Part shown: positions 54,098 through 63,350 of the stretch, in pieces
How positions within the stretch are numbered: position 1 is the first letter of the stretch
Layout: each line of letters starts with the position of its first letter
Source: Pseudoalteromonas luteoviolacea
GTDB taxonomy: Bacteria; Pseudomonadota; Gammaproteobacteria; Enterobacterales; Alteromonadaceae
Reading direction: 5' to 3'
Length of the DNA stretch: 64,000 nucleotides
Assembly (NCBI RefSeq): GCF_001750165.1
Contig: NZ_CP015412.1
Coordinates: 806,001 to 870,000, forward strand
Position numbers and translations under genes: made by a program
The notes under the pieces: generated by a model
Told to the model about the DNA's origin: nothing
Seen by the model: the letters and a program-made list of their open reading frames with translations, nothing else
Databases searched by the model: none

Positions 54098-56591
54098 GTT
54101 AGCACTTACTTTATTTTGGCGCGAGTTACGCCGAGGTGAATTAACAATCATCTTTGCCGCAATCGCGCTTGCTGTACTGACGGTATTCAGTTTGTCATCA
54201 GTGACCGAGCGAATTCGCCTTAATATCGAGCAAAAATCGGCAGATTTTATAGCAGCAGACAGACGATTGGCGAGCAATCATCCGCTAAATGATGAATTTA
54301 TTACAGAGGCAGAAAATCAGGGGTTAGAGACAGCAAAGCAAATGTTTTTTGATTCGATGCTGTTTGCGAATGATGAACTGGTACTCGGCTCAATCAAAGC
54401 GGTATCACAAGGTTATCCACTCAGAGGTGTTGTGACGCTTAAAGATGATTTCGAACAAGCTGATTACGATATACGAGGTGTTCCTGAACGGGGTGAGGTG
54501 TGGCTCAGTGAAGGAATGTTTTATAGTTTAGGGTTGGCAGTTGGTGACGAAGTTGAAATTGGTGCTGGCATTTTTAAGGCCAGCAAAATTTTAGTCAATG
54601 AGCCAGATGCACCGTTTTTCTCCTTAGCAGGTAATAAGCGTGTGCTGCTCAATTACGATGATATGGAGGCAACGAAAGCTGTTCAGCCTGGTAGCCGAGT
54701 GTTTTATCGTATGTTGTTTGCAGGCGATGAAGCGACCTTAACCAATTATTATGGTTGGCTAAAACCGCAAATGCGGGACAATCAGAGGTGGCAGGGGATC
54801 AAAGATCGACAATCACCACTTGGTGAGAACTTGGAACGTTCGGAGAGATTTCTCTTACTCGCAGGTCTATTTGGGATTATGCTGGCGGCAGTTGCCATGG
54901 CGGTGTCTGCGAAGCGTTATTGTGAGCGCCAGTATGACCCCGTTGCGATGATGAAAACACTGGGAGGCAGTCGCGCGATTATCCGCAATATCTTCTTGTT
55001 ACACCTGTCGATGGTGACTTTATTTTCTGTCGCAATTGGGCTGGTGATTGGTTACTTACTACAAGCGATCGCAACCGATTATTTGGCCAACTTTATGGAT
55101 ACACAGCTACCTTTAGCGGGTGCTAAGCCATGGTTTTTGGCTATCACTATTGGCGCTGTCTGTGCGTTGATGTTTTCATTGAAACCGTTGCTTGACCTAT
55201 TTGATATTCCTCCTTTGCGCGTATTGCGTCGCAATGTAGGTGATAAGTTGGCTGTGAGCCGTATTCATATGGCACTGTCAGTAAGTACTATTTTTGCACT
55301 TATGTGGTTTTTTAGTGGTGAATTGAAAACGACATTATTGCTATTTGGTGGTACAGCCATCCTGATGTTAGTGCTATTTGGTGTGTCTAGGTTGCTGTTC
55401 AGTGCTGGGAGAAAGCTGGGGTTAAGCCCTGGTAGTAGTTGGTCTCTAGCCATTGCAACATTGCAAAAACGTGCAAATGCGAATGCGGTTCAGTTGATAA
55501 GTTTTGCACTGGCTATCAAGTTGATGTTGTTCTTGTTTGTGTTAAAAAATGACCTGATCTCTGATTGGCAAATGCAAGTCCCAGAGGATGCACCAAATGC
55601 GTTTCTAATCAATATCAGTGAGTCCGAAGTGGAAAAAATTGAGTCGTTTTTTGCACAAAATAATATTTCTCATGCTGATTTTTTCCCTGTTTTTCGTGGT
55701 CGAGCAAATGCCTTAAATGGTGAAAAGTTTGCTCGCAGTGCATCAAAACAAGAAGGGGAAGAGCAAGATGAAGATGCTGCACGCGGAGCGGGTCGCGAGC
55801 TCAACCTCACTTGGATGACGACGCTGCCAGAAGGAAACGAAGTCGTAGAAGGCACATGGTTTAATCAAAATAGTACAGAACTTGAAGTGTCGATCTCAAG
55901 AGGGATGGCTGAGGGGATGGGAATTGAAGTCGGTGATACTCTTAGCTTTTTAGTGAATGAGCGTAACTTTGATGCCAAGGTAACCAGTTTACGTAGTGTG
56001 GATTGGGGCTCATTGAAACCGAATTTCGTGATGATATTTAACCCCATGGTTGCCGGACAGTTCCCTGTTACCTACTTCACCGCGGCACAGTTTGCAGAGG
56101 GCGATGAAAGAACGGTGAGTAAGCTGTTAAGAGCGCACCCGACAATGAGCATGATCGATATTAAAAGTCGATTAGAGCAAGCCCAATCCATGATTGCGCA
56201 AGTCTCATTGGCGATTAGTTTTGTATTGGCCATTGTTTTGACCAGTGGCGCTTTGGTATTGATTTCTCAGGTGCAAGCAAGTTTGGCTGAGCGTATGCAA
56301 GAAATTGTGATTTTGCGTACCTTAGGCGCCAGAGGTCGGCTTATAAAGTTAGCTACCCTGTATGAGTTTTTACTGCTTGGTGCATTGGCAGGGTTTGTTG
56401 CTGCGTTAGTCAGTGATGTTACTTTACTGATCATTCAACGAGAGCTGTTTGAAGTGGAAGGCAAGTTACATCCCTACATTTGGCTATTAGGCCCAACGAG
56501 CGGAGCACTGTTTGTGGCACTAATAGGGTACTTCATGGTGGCCAGCACCATGCGACAAAATACTCAAGGCTTACTGAGAAAGCTGGCATAA
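54087..56591 (+). CDS. ybbP: YbbP-like ABC transporter permease
   Basis: An 834-residue permease of the YbbP/FtsX type, with an N-terminal helix (RGELTIIFAAIALAVLTVFS), a periplasmic domain and multiple membrane helices (e.g. LLAGLFGIMLAAVAMAV; SMVTLFSVAIGLVIGYLLQA; the C-terminal trio near 720-830). ATG 54087 is preferred over 54066 because GAGGGAG lies upstream and overlaps the 3' end of ybbA. Forms the complex with YbbA. It is followed by a strong terminator. Confidence 0.92.
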   Translation: MWFKLALTLFWRELRRGELTIIFAAIALAVLTVFSLSSVTERIRLNIEQKSADFIAADRRLASNHPLNDEFITEAENQGLETAKQMFFDSMLFANDELVLGSIKAVSQGYPLRGVVTLKDDFEQADYDIRGVPERGEVWLSEGMFYSLGLAVGDEVEIGAGIFKASKILVNEPDAPFFSLAGNKRVLLNYDDMEATKAVQPGSRVFYRMLFAGDEATLTNYYGWLKPQMRDNQRWQGIKDRQSPLGENLERSERFLLLAGLFGIMLAAVAMAVSAKRYCERQYDPVAMMKTLGGSRAIIRNIFLLHLSMVTLFSVAIGLVIGYLLQAIATDYLANFMDTQLPLAGAKPWFLAITIGAVCALMFSLKPLLDLFDIPPLRVLRRNVGDKLAVSRIHMALSVSTIFALMWFFSGELKTTLLLFGGTAILMLVLFGVSRLLFSAGRKLGLSPGSSWSLAIATLQKRANANAVQLISFALAIKLMLFLFVLKNDLISDWQMQVPEDAPNAFLINISESEVEKIESFFAQNNISHADFFPVFRGRANALNGEKFARSASKQEGEEQDEDAARGAGRELNLTWMTTLPEGNEVVEGTWFNQNSTELEVSISRGMAEGMGIEVGDTLSFLVNERNFDAKVTSLRSVDWGSLKPNFVMIFNPMVAGQFPVTYFTAAQFAEGDERTVSKLLRAHPTMSMIDIKSRLEQAQSMIAQVSLAISFVLAIVLTSGALVLISQVQASLAERMQEIVILRTLGARGRLIKLATLYEFLLLGALAGFVAALVSDVTLLIIQRELFEVEGKLHPYIWLLGPTSGALFVALIGYFMVASTMRQNTQGLLRKLA

Positions 56592-56603
56592 ATACAACCA
56601 AAC

Positions 56604-56628
56604 AGAGGTAACGTTGTTACCTCTTTTT
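56604..56628 (+). terminator. Rho-independent terminator
   Basis: AGAGGTAAC-GTT-GTTACCTCT followed by TTTTG, a perfect 9-bp stem, 13 bases after the ybbP stop. The convergent beta-lactamase gene ends at 56643. Confidence 0.82.
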
Positions 56629-56642
56629 GTTTCAAATATAGC

Positions 56643-57431
56643 TTATAAAATCCCCAGTTCGCTGAGTGTTGCTTTTGCCTTATCAACGCGTACTTTAACC
56701 ATGTCTTTAAATGTCGGTGCATACATATTAAAAGCAAAATAATGTGTCCCTTGCGCGTTTTCAACTTTACCTACATACCATCCTACATAAGTTTTTTTGG
56801 CGATGGGGCCGGTACCTGTTTTTGCGAATAAGGTGTAGTCTTGGGTGGTTTTTTGCAAAAATATGTCATCAAATGTTTGGTAAGTATGGGCACTTAGTCC
56901 CAAGGCCTTCTGATCTAAACGGCGCAGAAAATTTACTTGTTCAAATGCTGAAATTTGCATACTTGAATTGAGCCAAAAGCTATCCAGTGGCCCTGTAATG
57001 TCTTGATTTCCATAATTAAACTGAGACAAAAACGCCTTGATTTCTGGTTTGTTGAGTGTCTTGGTCCAAGTTTGATACAGTGGCAAGACCGAGTAACTGA
57101 ATGCATCACGTAGCTTGATGTCTTCTTTTTGCCATGTGGAAGGCCACCATTTCTTGGGTGGATACTCGTTAGTATTTACTTGATAAGTTGTTTTGGCATT
57201 GATTTTATTTTTCTCAAGTAAAATGAGCGTATTGGGAATTTTATAGGTTGAAAATGGACTAAATGACCGCTCGGCGCGAGGTTTATTGATAACTTGCCAT
57301 TTATCAGAGTGCTCGCTGTACACCACCATAGTACAGGGTTCCCCTTTACGACATCCCTCTTCAGAGTATGCTGCGTGAGAAGTTGAAAGCGCCAATCCAA
57401 AAACGAGTAGCGAAGACCACTTAAATTGCAT
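56643..57431 (-). CDS. Class D (OXA-like) beta-lactamase
   Basis: A 262-residue class D family protein with signal peptide MQFKWSSLLVFGLALSTSHA. The active-site motifs are STYK (FSTYKIPN, the nucleophile), SYSVLPLY for the SxV region (here S-V-L), FNYGN for YGN, WLNSSMQISAFEQVNFL for the omega-loop part with its Trp, and KTGTG. The distal GWYVGK differs from the usual GWWVGW. The carbamylated lysine of class D enzymes is the Lys in STYK. It is chromosomal, convergent with ybbP, next to an AraC gene; no mobile element is near, so it looks intrinsic rather than acquired. The spectrum is unknown. Confidence 0.93.
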   Translation of the reverse strand: MQFKWSSLLVFGLALSTSHAAYSEEGCRKGEPCTMVVYSEHSDKWQVINKPRAERSFSPFSTYKIPNTLILLEKNKINAKTTYQVNTNEYPPKKWWPSTWQKEDIKLRDAFSYSVLPLYQTWTKTLNKPEIKAFLSQFNYGNQDITGPLDSFWLNSSMQISAFEQVNFLRRLDQKALGLSAHTYQTFDDIFLQKTTQDYTLFAKTGTGPIAKKTYVGWYVGKVENAQGTHYFAFNMYAPTFKDMVKVRVDKAKATLSELGIL

Positions 57432-57519
57432 AATTTTCCTTGGTTTTATGATTATCAGCTGCGAAATTTACAAGGGGAATACTTACTTTTACCTGAACCG
57501 CTCGAGTGAGTAGTAGATG

Positions 57520-57544
57520 TTAGACCAATTTAAAATTGGTCTAA
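57520..57544. promoter_or_regulatory. 11-bp inverted repeat
   Basis: TTAGACCAATT-TAA-AATTGGTCTAA is a perfect 11-bp inverted repeat between the AraC gene end and the beta-lactamase start (the - strand). It could be the AraC terminator (no U-run) or an operator for the beta-lactamase. Confidence 0.5.
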
Positions 57545-57551
57545 CCGAGCG

Positions 57552-58418
57552 CTATAGTAGGGCTTTATGTTGAATACGAGAACGAAACTGGCTTGGTGTA
57601 CACGCTTTAATAGCAAGAAAGCGGCGGTTAAAGTTTGATAAATTATTGAAGCCGCATTGGTCGCTTATTACGGTGATAGGTGCTTTGGAGTTAATGAGCA
57701 ATTTACAAGCTTTAGCAATTCTAAGTTGATTAATAAATTCAGTCACTGTTTTTTCTGTGCGTTTTTTAAAAAAGCGATGAAAGTGATTAGTGCTCATGTG
57801 CGCTTGCTCCGCCAGAAGATCTGCGTTTAATTGTTCAGTATAGTTTTCATAAATAAAGTTGATCACTCTATCGAATTTATCTTTAGCTGGATCCTGTTGA
57901 TTAGCATAGTTAAACTCCATACTCGATAAGGTATCGTAGTCACTAGTCGCCATTAGATTGAGCATGTTAAATAATAAAACATAGCGTTCAAGTGGGTTTG
58001 CTTCAGCCATTTTGATAAATAGTTGCTCGGATGTTTTAGCTAAGCTCTTACTGAATTTTAATCCACATTTGGCTTTGTGAAGCAGTGTGTGCAGGCTTTC
58101 AAATTCTCTGTTTAATCTGAGCTGCTGTTCTAACCAAAGAGCAGGAATTTGCGCTACATACACTTTTTGCATACTACCATCGATGTTTGGCTTGGATTGC
58201 CATGTATGTGGGAGTTCGGGTCCAAGTAAGACTAAGTCATAGTCTGAGAAAGGGGCAATGTAATCACCAATATGGCATACACCTTTACTGTTTAGGGTAA
58301 GACAAATCTCATACTCTGGGTGATAATGCCAATTAAATGGAATTTCATTTAATTGATATAAACAATATCGCCAAGAGCAATTGGTTGAGGGAATGATTTT
58401 TTCGCACATCGCTCTCAT
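57552..58418 (-). CDS. AraC-family transcriptional regulator with cupin sensor domain
   Basis: A 288-residue regulator. The N-terminal half is an AraC-type cupin (FNWHYHPEYEICLTLNSKG, then LLGPELPHTW). The C-terminal part is a helix-turn-helix pair (LLAEQAHMSTNHFHRFFKKR, then APITVISDQCGFNNLSNFNR). The family responds to sugars or small molecules. It is 120 bases upstream of the beta-lactamase gene on the same strand and divergent from the TonB-dependent receptor; either could be its target, the carbohydrate-type receptor being the better fit. Confidence 0.9.
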   Translation of the reverse strand: MRAMCEKIIPSTNCSWRYCLYQLNEIPFNWHYHPEYEICLTLNSKGVCHIGDYIAPFSDYDLVLLGPELPHTWQSKPNIDGSMQKVYVAQIPALWLEQQLRLNREFESLHTLLHKAKCGLKFSKSLAKTSEQLFIKMAEANPLERYVLLFNMLNLMATSDYDTLSSMEFNYANQQDPAKDKFDRVINFIYENYTEQLNADLLAEQAHMSTNHFHRFFKKRTEKTVTEFINQLRIAKACKLLINSKAPITVISDQCGFNNLSNFNRRFLAIKACTPSQFRSRIQHKALL

Positions 58419-58920
58419 AATATTATCCTTAATTTTTATCCTTGGTTGTTATTAAAATATTTTCTTGAGCACATGTTTTTAGAGAATGCTCCAACGTTAA
58501 AGTTGGCAATTCTTATTTTCTTTTACATATAATTAAATAATTTATCACCTTTCGAGTATGTGGTGATACATTTCAAATCAATCATGATACTAATCTAGCC
58601 ACTTTATTTTTAACTAAAAAAGTACGCAAACTCAGCAGATATAACGTTAAAAAGTGATGATTCTGCGATGACAGCGCTGTTTATTGATAGTTTTGTACCT
58701 GTATGGGATAGAAAATGCAAACATCTTGACGCCCGTACTGCTCAAATAGGTAATGAATTAAATTAGAGTTGTTAATTTAAAGTAGCATTATAGCTAAGTG
58801 ATTTTTTCAGTAGCTCTGCATTATCGAGTGACTAGGTTAATGTACTTACTTGGTGTGAAGTATTGAGTTTTCTCTAATTTTCTTTTGTAAAAACAGATAA
58901 AAAATAGATCAGAGAGAATC
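58419..58920. other. Divergent intergenic region
   Basis: A 502-base region between the AraC gene (-) and the TonB-dependent receptor (+). It must hold both promoters. AT-rich, no gene seen. The receptor start is preceded by AGAGAGAATC. Confidence 0.55.
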
Positions 58921-61896
58921 ATGATGAAACAAAATTTATCTTCATTTAAATTGTCGCAGGTGTCTTTTGCCGTTTTAGTCAGTATTTTACCACTAGGTGC
59001 TATCGCAGCAGATGCAGGTGTACAAGCGGAGCAAGTTGAAGTGATCGAAGTGCGTGGTATTCGAGCTTCAACGGAAAAAAGTTTAAATACGAAACGTTTT
59101 GCAGATGGGGTGGTCGATTCCATTACTGCTGAAGACATTGGTAAGCTGCCGGACGTGACCATTGCTGATTCATTGCAGCGTGTGCCAGGTATACAGATCC
59201 GTCGCAGTGCAGGTGAGGGCTCCACGATTAATGTACGTGGTATGCCTCAGGTGACAACATTACTTAATGGTGAGCAGTTTCTAAGTGCTGGGTCAATCAC
59301 AGAAGTACAGCCTGATTTCACCGATATTCCTTCAAGTTTGGTTGGTGCGATGAATGTAATGAAATCACCAACTGCAGATACGCTAGCGGGCGGTATCTCC
59401 GGTACGGTGGATTTGATCACCCGTAAGCCATTTGATTTGGAAGACGGGTTCAGTGGTGCGGCGCTACTTGAAGCCTCTACGGGTTCATACTCTGAAGAAA
59501 CGGATCCTAAATTTATGGTGTCGGGCGGTTACAATGGCGACCGGTTTGCCGTGTTAGCGACCGTTTCATATGATGAAGCAAACCTTGCCAATTATCGTTT
59601 TGGTGCCCTAAATGACAAATGGGGTTACGCGCCATTTGAGAATCATGAAAAAGTAAAATGTTGGTACTGTCCGAAGACAGATATGAATGGGGATGGGGAC
59701 TCGGATGATGCCGAATTTACGTATGTAAACTACGGTATTATGAACCGCTTTACTGAGCGGGAGCGTTTAGGTGCTACGGTCAGCTTCCAAGCGCAATTAA
59801 GTGATAATTGGACATTAAGCAGTGATGTATTTTACACCGATATGGACGATGCAGATCGTCAAAAAGGGATCACCGCAGATAACGCATGGAATGGTCATTG
59901 GGATTGGCAAGAACAACACGATCCAATCAACCGAGGTCAATTAGATAATGGCCATAATTTGTATACTGCGCAAGATATTACGCTCCATGCCCCCCGTGTT
60001 GTATCGCACTCTGAAAGTCACACAAATAAACGCGAATCGACCAACTTTAATTTTGAACTAGAGTACAAAGGAGACGGCGACTTTTCGGGTAAAGTACGTT
60101 TTATAACCGCAGAGGCATCGCGCAGCCACACAGAAAATGTTGCACAAGGTTATTTAACCAATGGACTTGCTCATGGTTTGAGGCGAAATGATGGTACCGG
60201 TGCAATTGCGGTAAACCCGGGCGGATATGGCCCAGAACCTGTCCCAATGCGTCTAAATTATACTGGAAAACATCCAACGCTACGTGGTCCAGAGCAACTG
60301 CAAGGTGAGGCATTTGGGTCAAATATCGACCGTTATGCGATTGTGTCAACATACTCTGAAAATAACTATGATGAAGATGCGAATTTAGATATTTTACGTT
60401 TTGATGGTGAATACTTGTTTGATTTTGGCCATTTAGAAAAAATGTCATTTGGTGTTCGTACAAGTCAGCGTGATGTGACTCGCGAGCAATATGTATTATT
60501 GGCACCATTCTCTAATCCAGCTGGTGAAGGGAGTGTCAATGTTATGTGGAAAGACCAAGGGTTGGCAGCATTTGACACTGATGGCAATGGTGAGATTAAT
60601 ACGGAAAAAGGGGATATCACGATAAGTGCAGATAATCCTCTAAACTTTAGTGGTTTACCAAGTGGTTGGGTATCAAAGAGCGGTGACTTTGGCCCTATAT
60701 CTATGAATGAGTATTACTTTATTGATCCTCGCCAGCTTGATGATCATTTCGGGTTTCAAAATGCGTTATACGCGGGCAATATCAAAGGCGGTGTACCAGG
60801 TAGTTCATATACTGTTGAGGAAATGACTCAATCAATTTATTGGAGTGCTGATCTTTCCAATGATTTCTATCGCGCTAACGTGGGCTTTCAATACATAAAA
60901 ACTGAGCTGGATATACTCCAAAACGTGGTGGGTGAATCTATTTGTTCAAACTGCCCAGGGTCGGTAGCTACGGATGGTGGTGATATTGTTACAGATCGCT
61001 CGTTCAACGACTTTTTACCTGCTGTGAATGTCGCATTCAACCTCAGAGACGATCTGATTTTGCGTACTTCATGGGGTAAGACCATGACGCGTTTGGATCT
61101 TGAGGCAATCGCTGGGGGATTGAGTATTAGCCGTGCTCGAGCAGGGGACGATATCGCAGCTGAAGAAGGCGTTAGTCCAGACTTATTGATTGCTACAGAT
61201 GCACAGATGCAGGGTAATCCAGACCTTGACCCTTGGCGTGCAGACAATACTGATGTGACATTAGAATGGTATTTTTCTTCAAGCGGTTTAATGAGTGTTG
61301 CCTTGTTCAAGATTGATTTAGAGTCGTTTATTGAATCAGCGCAATGGCAAATACCTGCTGAAGATGGCGATGGTGTGACTCGTCGTAACGTCAATGTAAA
61401 TGGCCAAGTTAATGGAACTGGTGGCACGATGGAAGGTGCTGAGTTTAGCTATCAACAAGCTTTTGATTTCTTACCTGGGTTTTGGAGTGGGTTTGGTGCA
61501 GCGTTTAATTATACTTACTCAGAAAGTGAAAGTGGTAAGACAGGATTTGGCGGAGAGGCATTACCGTTAGAAGATAACTCCAAAGAGTCGGGCAATGCTG
61601 TTTTATGGTATGAGCAAGATGGTTTGCAATTTAGGTTAGCGGCGAATTACCGCTCCAAACGATTACATACAGTATCGACACCAGGTGGTATGGGTAACGT
61701 GGGAATTTGGACCGAGCCGACAACATATATTGATATGTCGGCAAGTTATGATATTAGTGATTCTCTGACAGTTTACATGTCTGGCAGTAACTTAACGGAA
61801 GAATATGAATCACAGTATGCGCAGTGGAAAGATAACCGTATCGCCCAGAACATTTATGAACGTCGCTTTACATTAGGTGTTCGTGGACGCTGGTAA
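58921..61896 (+). CDS. TonB-dependent receptor (TonB-Xanth-Caul type, probably carbohydrate uptake)
   Basis: A 991-residue outer-membrane receptor with a signal peptide (cleavage near AIAADA). It has a TonB box-like segment (VEVIEVRGIRAS), a plug (GKLPDVTIADSLQRVPGIQI, RRSAGEGSTINVRGMPQ, SGTVDLITRKPF) and a 22-strand barrel ending in ERRFTLGVRGRW with the terminal aromatic. Plug features match the TIGR01782-type receptors of Xanthomonas/Caulobacter that import oligosaccharides. Loops carry CWYC and SICSNC pairs and two calcium-loop-like motifs (DMNGDGDSDD near 256 and DTDGNGEINT near 552). It is divergent from the AraC gene, likely its regulator. Confidence 0.93.
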   Translation: MMKQNLSSFKLSQVSFAVLVSILPLGAIAADAGVQAEQVEVIEVRGIRASTEKSLNTKRFADGVVDSITAEDIGKLPDVTIADSLQRVPGIQIRRSAGEGSTINVRGMPQVTTLLNGEQFLSAGSITEVQPDFTDIPSSLVGAMNVMKSPTADTLAGGISGTVDLITRKPFDLEDGFSGAALLEASTGSYSEETDPKFMVSGGYNGDRFAVLATVSYDEANLANYRFGALNDKWGYAPFENHEKVKCWYCPKTDMNGDGDSDDAEFTYVNYGIMNRFTERERLGATVSFQAQLSDNWTLSSDVFYTDMDDADRQKGITADNAWNGHWDWQEQHDPINRGQLDNGHNLYTAQDITLHAPRVVSHSESHTNKRESTNFNFELEYKGDGDFSGKVRFITAEASRSHTENVAQGYLTNGLAHGLRRNDGTGAIAVNPGGYGPEPVPMRLNYTGKHPTLRGPEQLQGEAFGSNIDRYAIVSTYSENNYDEDANLDILRFDGEYLFDFGHLEKMSFGVRTSQRDVTREQYVLLAPFSNPAGEGSVNVMWKDQGLAAFDTDGNGEINTEKGDITISADNPLNFSGLPSGWVSKSGDFGPISMNEYYFIDPRQLDDHFGFQNALYAGNIKGGVPGSSYTVEEMTQSIYWSADLSNDFYRANVGFQYIKTELDILQNVVGESICSNCPGSVATDGGDIVTDRSFNDFLPAVNVAFNLRDDLILRTSWGKTMTRLDLEAIAGGLSISRARAGDDIAAEEGVSPDLLIATDAQMQGNPDLDPWRADNTDVTLEWYFSSSGLMSVALFKIDLESFIESAQWQIPAEDGDGVTRRNVNVNGQVNGTGGTMEGAEFSYQQAFDFLPGFWSGFGAAFNYTYSESESGKTGFGGEALPLEDNSKESGNAVLWYEQDGLQFRLAANYRSKRLHTVSTPGGMGNVGIWTEPTTYIDMSASYDISDSLTVYMSGSNLTEEYESQYAQWKDNRIAQNIYERRFTLGVRGRW

Positions 61897-62350
61897 GGAC
61901 GTATTTCCTTTAATCATTATATTCTGAAAGGCCTAGCGGCCTTTCTTTTTTTGTTGTCGGCTCACACCCTGCCATATTACTTTTCATTATACATGTTTCG
62001 TACTTTTGTTTTTTACCTATATTAAAAACAGCCTGTATTTCCACTCGAATAAACTAACTTTTTAATTGGTTTTTATGAAAATTTTAATTTTACTGGTTTA
62101 ATTAAATTGTTTTGTTAGGCAGTACTTGATCTCTTTAAATTAATATTTGATTGTATAGCAAGTCATTGATGACAAGCGTATCCATATATATTAAGAAGTA
62201 TCAGTATTGATTGAGTTTTATTCATAATATGGTGGGTGTAAATAAATTATTTTACTGCTTGGCTTTCTGGAGTAGGATTTATCTATTGTATTTTTGAAAG
62301 TGAGTAGTTGAGAAATAAGTATTAAATTAAATGATTAATTAAGGAAGGAT
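61897..62350. other. Intergenic region
   Basis: A 454-base region that begins with the receptor terminator and ends with AAGGAAGG, the ribosome binding site of the YbaK-like gene. Otherwise AT-rich, with no gene seen. Confidence 0.55.
61926..61952 (+). terminator. Rho-independent terminator
   Basis: GAAAGGCC-TAGC-GGCCTTTC followed by TTTTTTT, 30 bases after the receptor stop. Confidence 0.9.
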
Positions 62351-62824
62351 ATGAATTTAAGTAAAAGTGCACAACGAGTTCAAGATGCAATTATTGCTGC
62401 AGGATGTAAATTTTCAGTTGTTGAATTACCAGGCAGTACAAGAACGGCAGATGAATCGGCGATCACTATTGGCTGTGAATTGGGCCAAATTGTCAAATCA
62501 CTTATCTTCAAAGGTAAAGAGAGTGGCAAACCTATTTTGGTGTTAGTGAGTGGAAAAAATCGCGTAAAAGAAAAACGAATTGCTCAGTGTCTAGGTGAAA
62601 AGTTAAGTAAAGCTGATGCTGACTTCACGCGAGCTGTAACAGGCTTTGCTATCGGAGGTATTCCACCATTGGGTCATTTGGAGCCGCCTATCACTTTCAT
62701 AGATGAGGATTTGTTAGAGTATGAGACTGTTTGGGCAGCAGCTGGCACGCCTCATGCCGTATTTTCTCTTCCGCCGTATAAGCTACTTGAATTAACAAGT
62801 GGGCAAGTCATTACAGTCAAATAG
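62351..62824 (+). CDS. YbaK/EbsC-family aminoacyl-tRNA deacylase
   Basis: A 157-residue protein of the YbaK/ProXp editing superfamily, which hydrolyses mischarged tRNAs (for example Cys- or Ala-tRNA(Pro)). Motifs include the ADESAITIGCELGQIVKSLIFKG region with the family's conserved lysine, VLVSGKNRVKEKRIA, VTGFAIGGIPPLGH and AAGTPHAVFSL. It is closer to the EbsC/PA2301-like group than to E. coli YbaK itself. AAGGAAGG lies just before the ATG. It is a single gene. Confidence 0.9.
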   Translation: MNLSKSAQRVQDAIIAAGCKFSVVELPGSTRTADESAITIGCELGQIVKSLIFKGKESGKPILVLVSGKNRVKEKRIAQCLGEKLSKADADFTRAVTGFAIGGIPPLGHLEPPITFIDEDLLEYETVWAAAGTPHAVFSLPPYKLLELTSGQVITVK

Positions 62825-63350
62825 TATCTATTCAGGTGATGCCGATTTAACGTTTGTTTTGTGTAATTAGTCATCAGTCTACTATTTATGCCCCAATTTG
62901 GGGCTTTAAGTTTCATAATATAAATAACATGTTTTTAGAAACATAAATATTAAGTAGTTATTTTTATAGAGACATAAAATTAAATTTTATCAAGTCTAAA
63001 TCCCGCATAGCGCTACACCATTGGTGACGTCCACTGAGTTATATTTTTAGCCGCTATACTTAAGGTCATAAACAAATTATTTTTAAATTTAAATCAGTTA
63101 CGTTTTGTTCCTCAGTTAGATAAAACGACATCCTAAATGGGGATTTGTTTGAATAATTTATATTGCCGTTTTATGTGAGCTTGAATTGTATTGATAAAGG
63201 TTTGAAAAGTGTCGCAATATTCGTTTATTTGACGGCAAACTAGCCTTATTTGACGAGTTAAGGTGATGGTGGATTCCCCTTGGATCATTTGTCTGCCAAC
63301 AAAAGGATCCTATTTTTGCCATCACCTTTTTATTAAATAAGGTACTAGTA
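62825..63350. other. Intergenic region with a hairpin before the MFS gene
   Basis: A 526-base, AT-rich region. A 10-bp inverted repeat at 63260-63328 is the only structure seen. An open frame on the - strand (63158-63433) overlaps the MFS gene and looks spurious. Confidence 0.55.
63260..63328 (+). promoter_or_regulatory. Long-loop hairpin upstream of the MFS gene
   Basis: AAGGTGATGG (63260-63269) and CCATCACCTT (63319-63328) form a perfect 10-bp inverted repeat around a 49-base loop that itself contains GGATTCC and GGATCC. It ends 22 bases before the MFS start. It could be a leader RNA structure or an operator pair. Confidence 0.45.

Noticed and set aside
60888..61427. Long open frame of 179 codons on the - strand inside the TonB-dependent receptor
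   Set aside because: It mirrors the codon use of the receptor, has no ribosome binding site and no recognisable domain; the + strand receptor has intact motifs.
58921..61896. TonB-dependent receptor as the uptake receptor of an NRPS siderophore
   Set aside because: It is almost 40 kb from the cluster, of the carbohydrate-type family, and the cluster has no siderophore biosynthesis or reductase genes.
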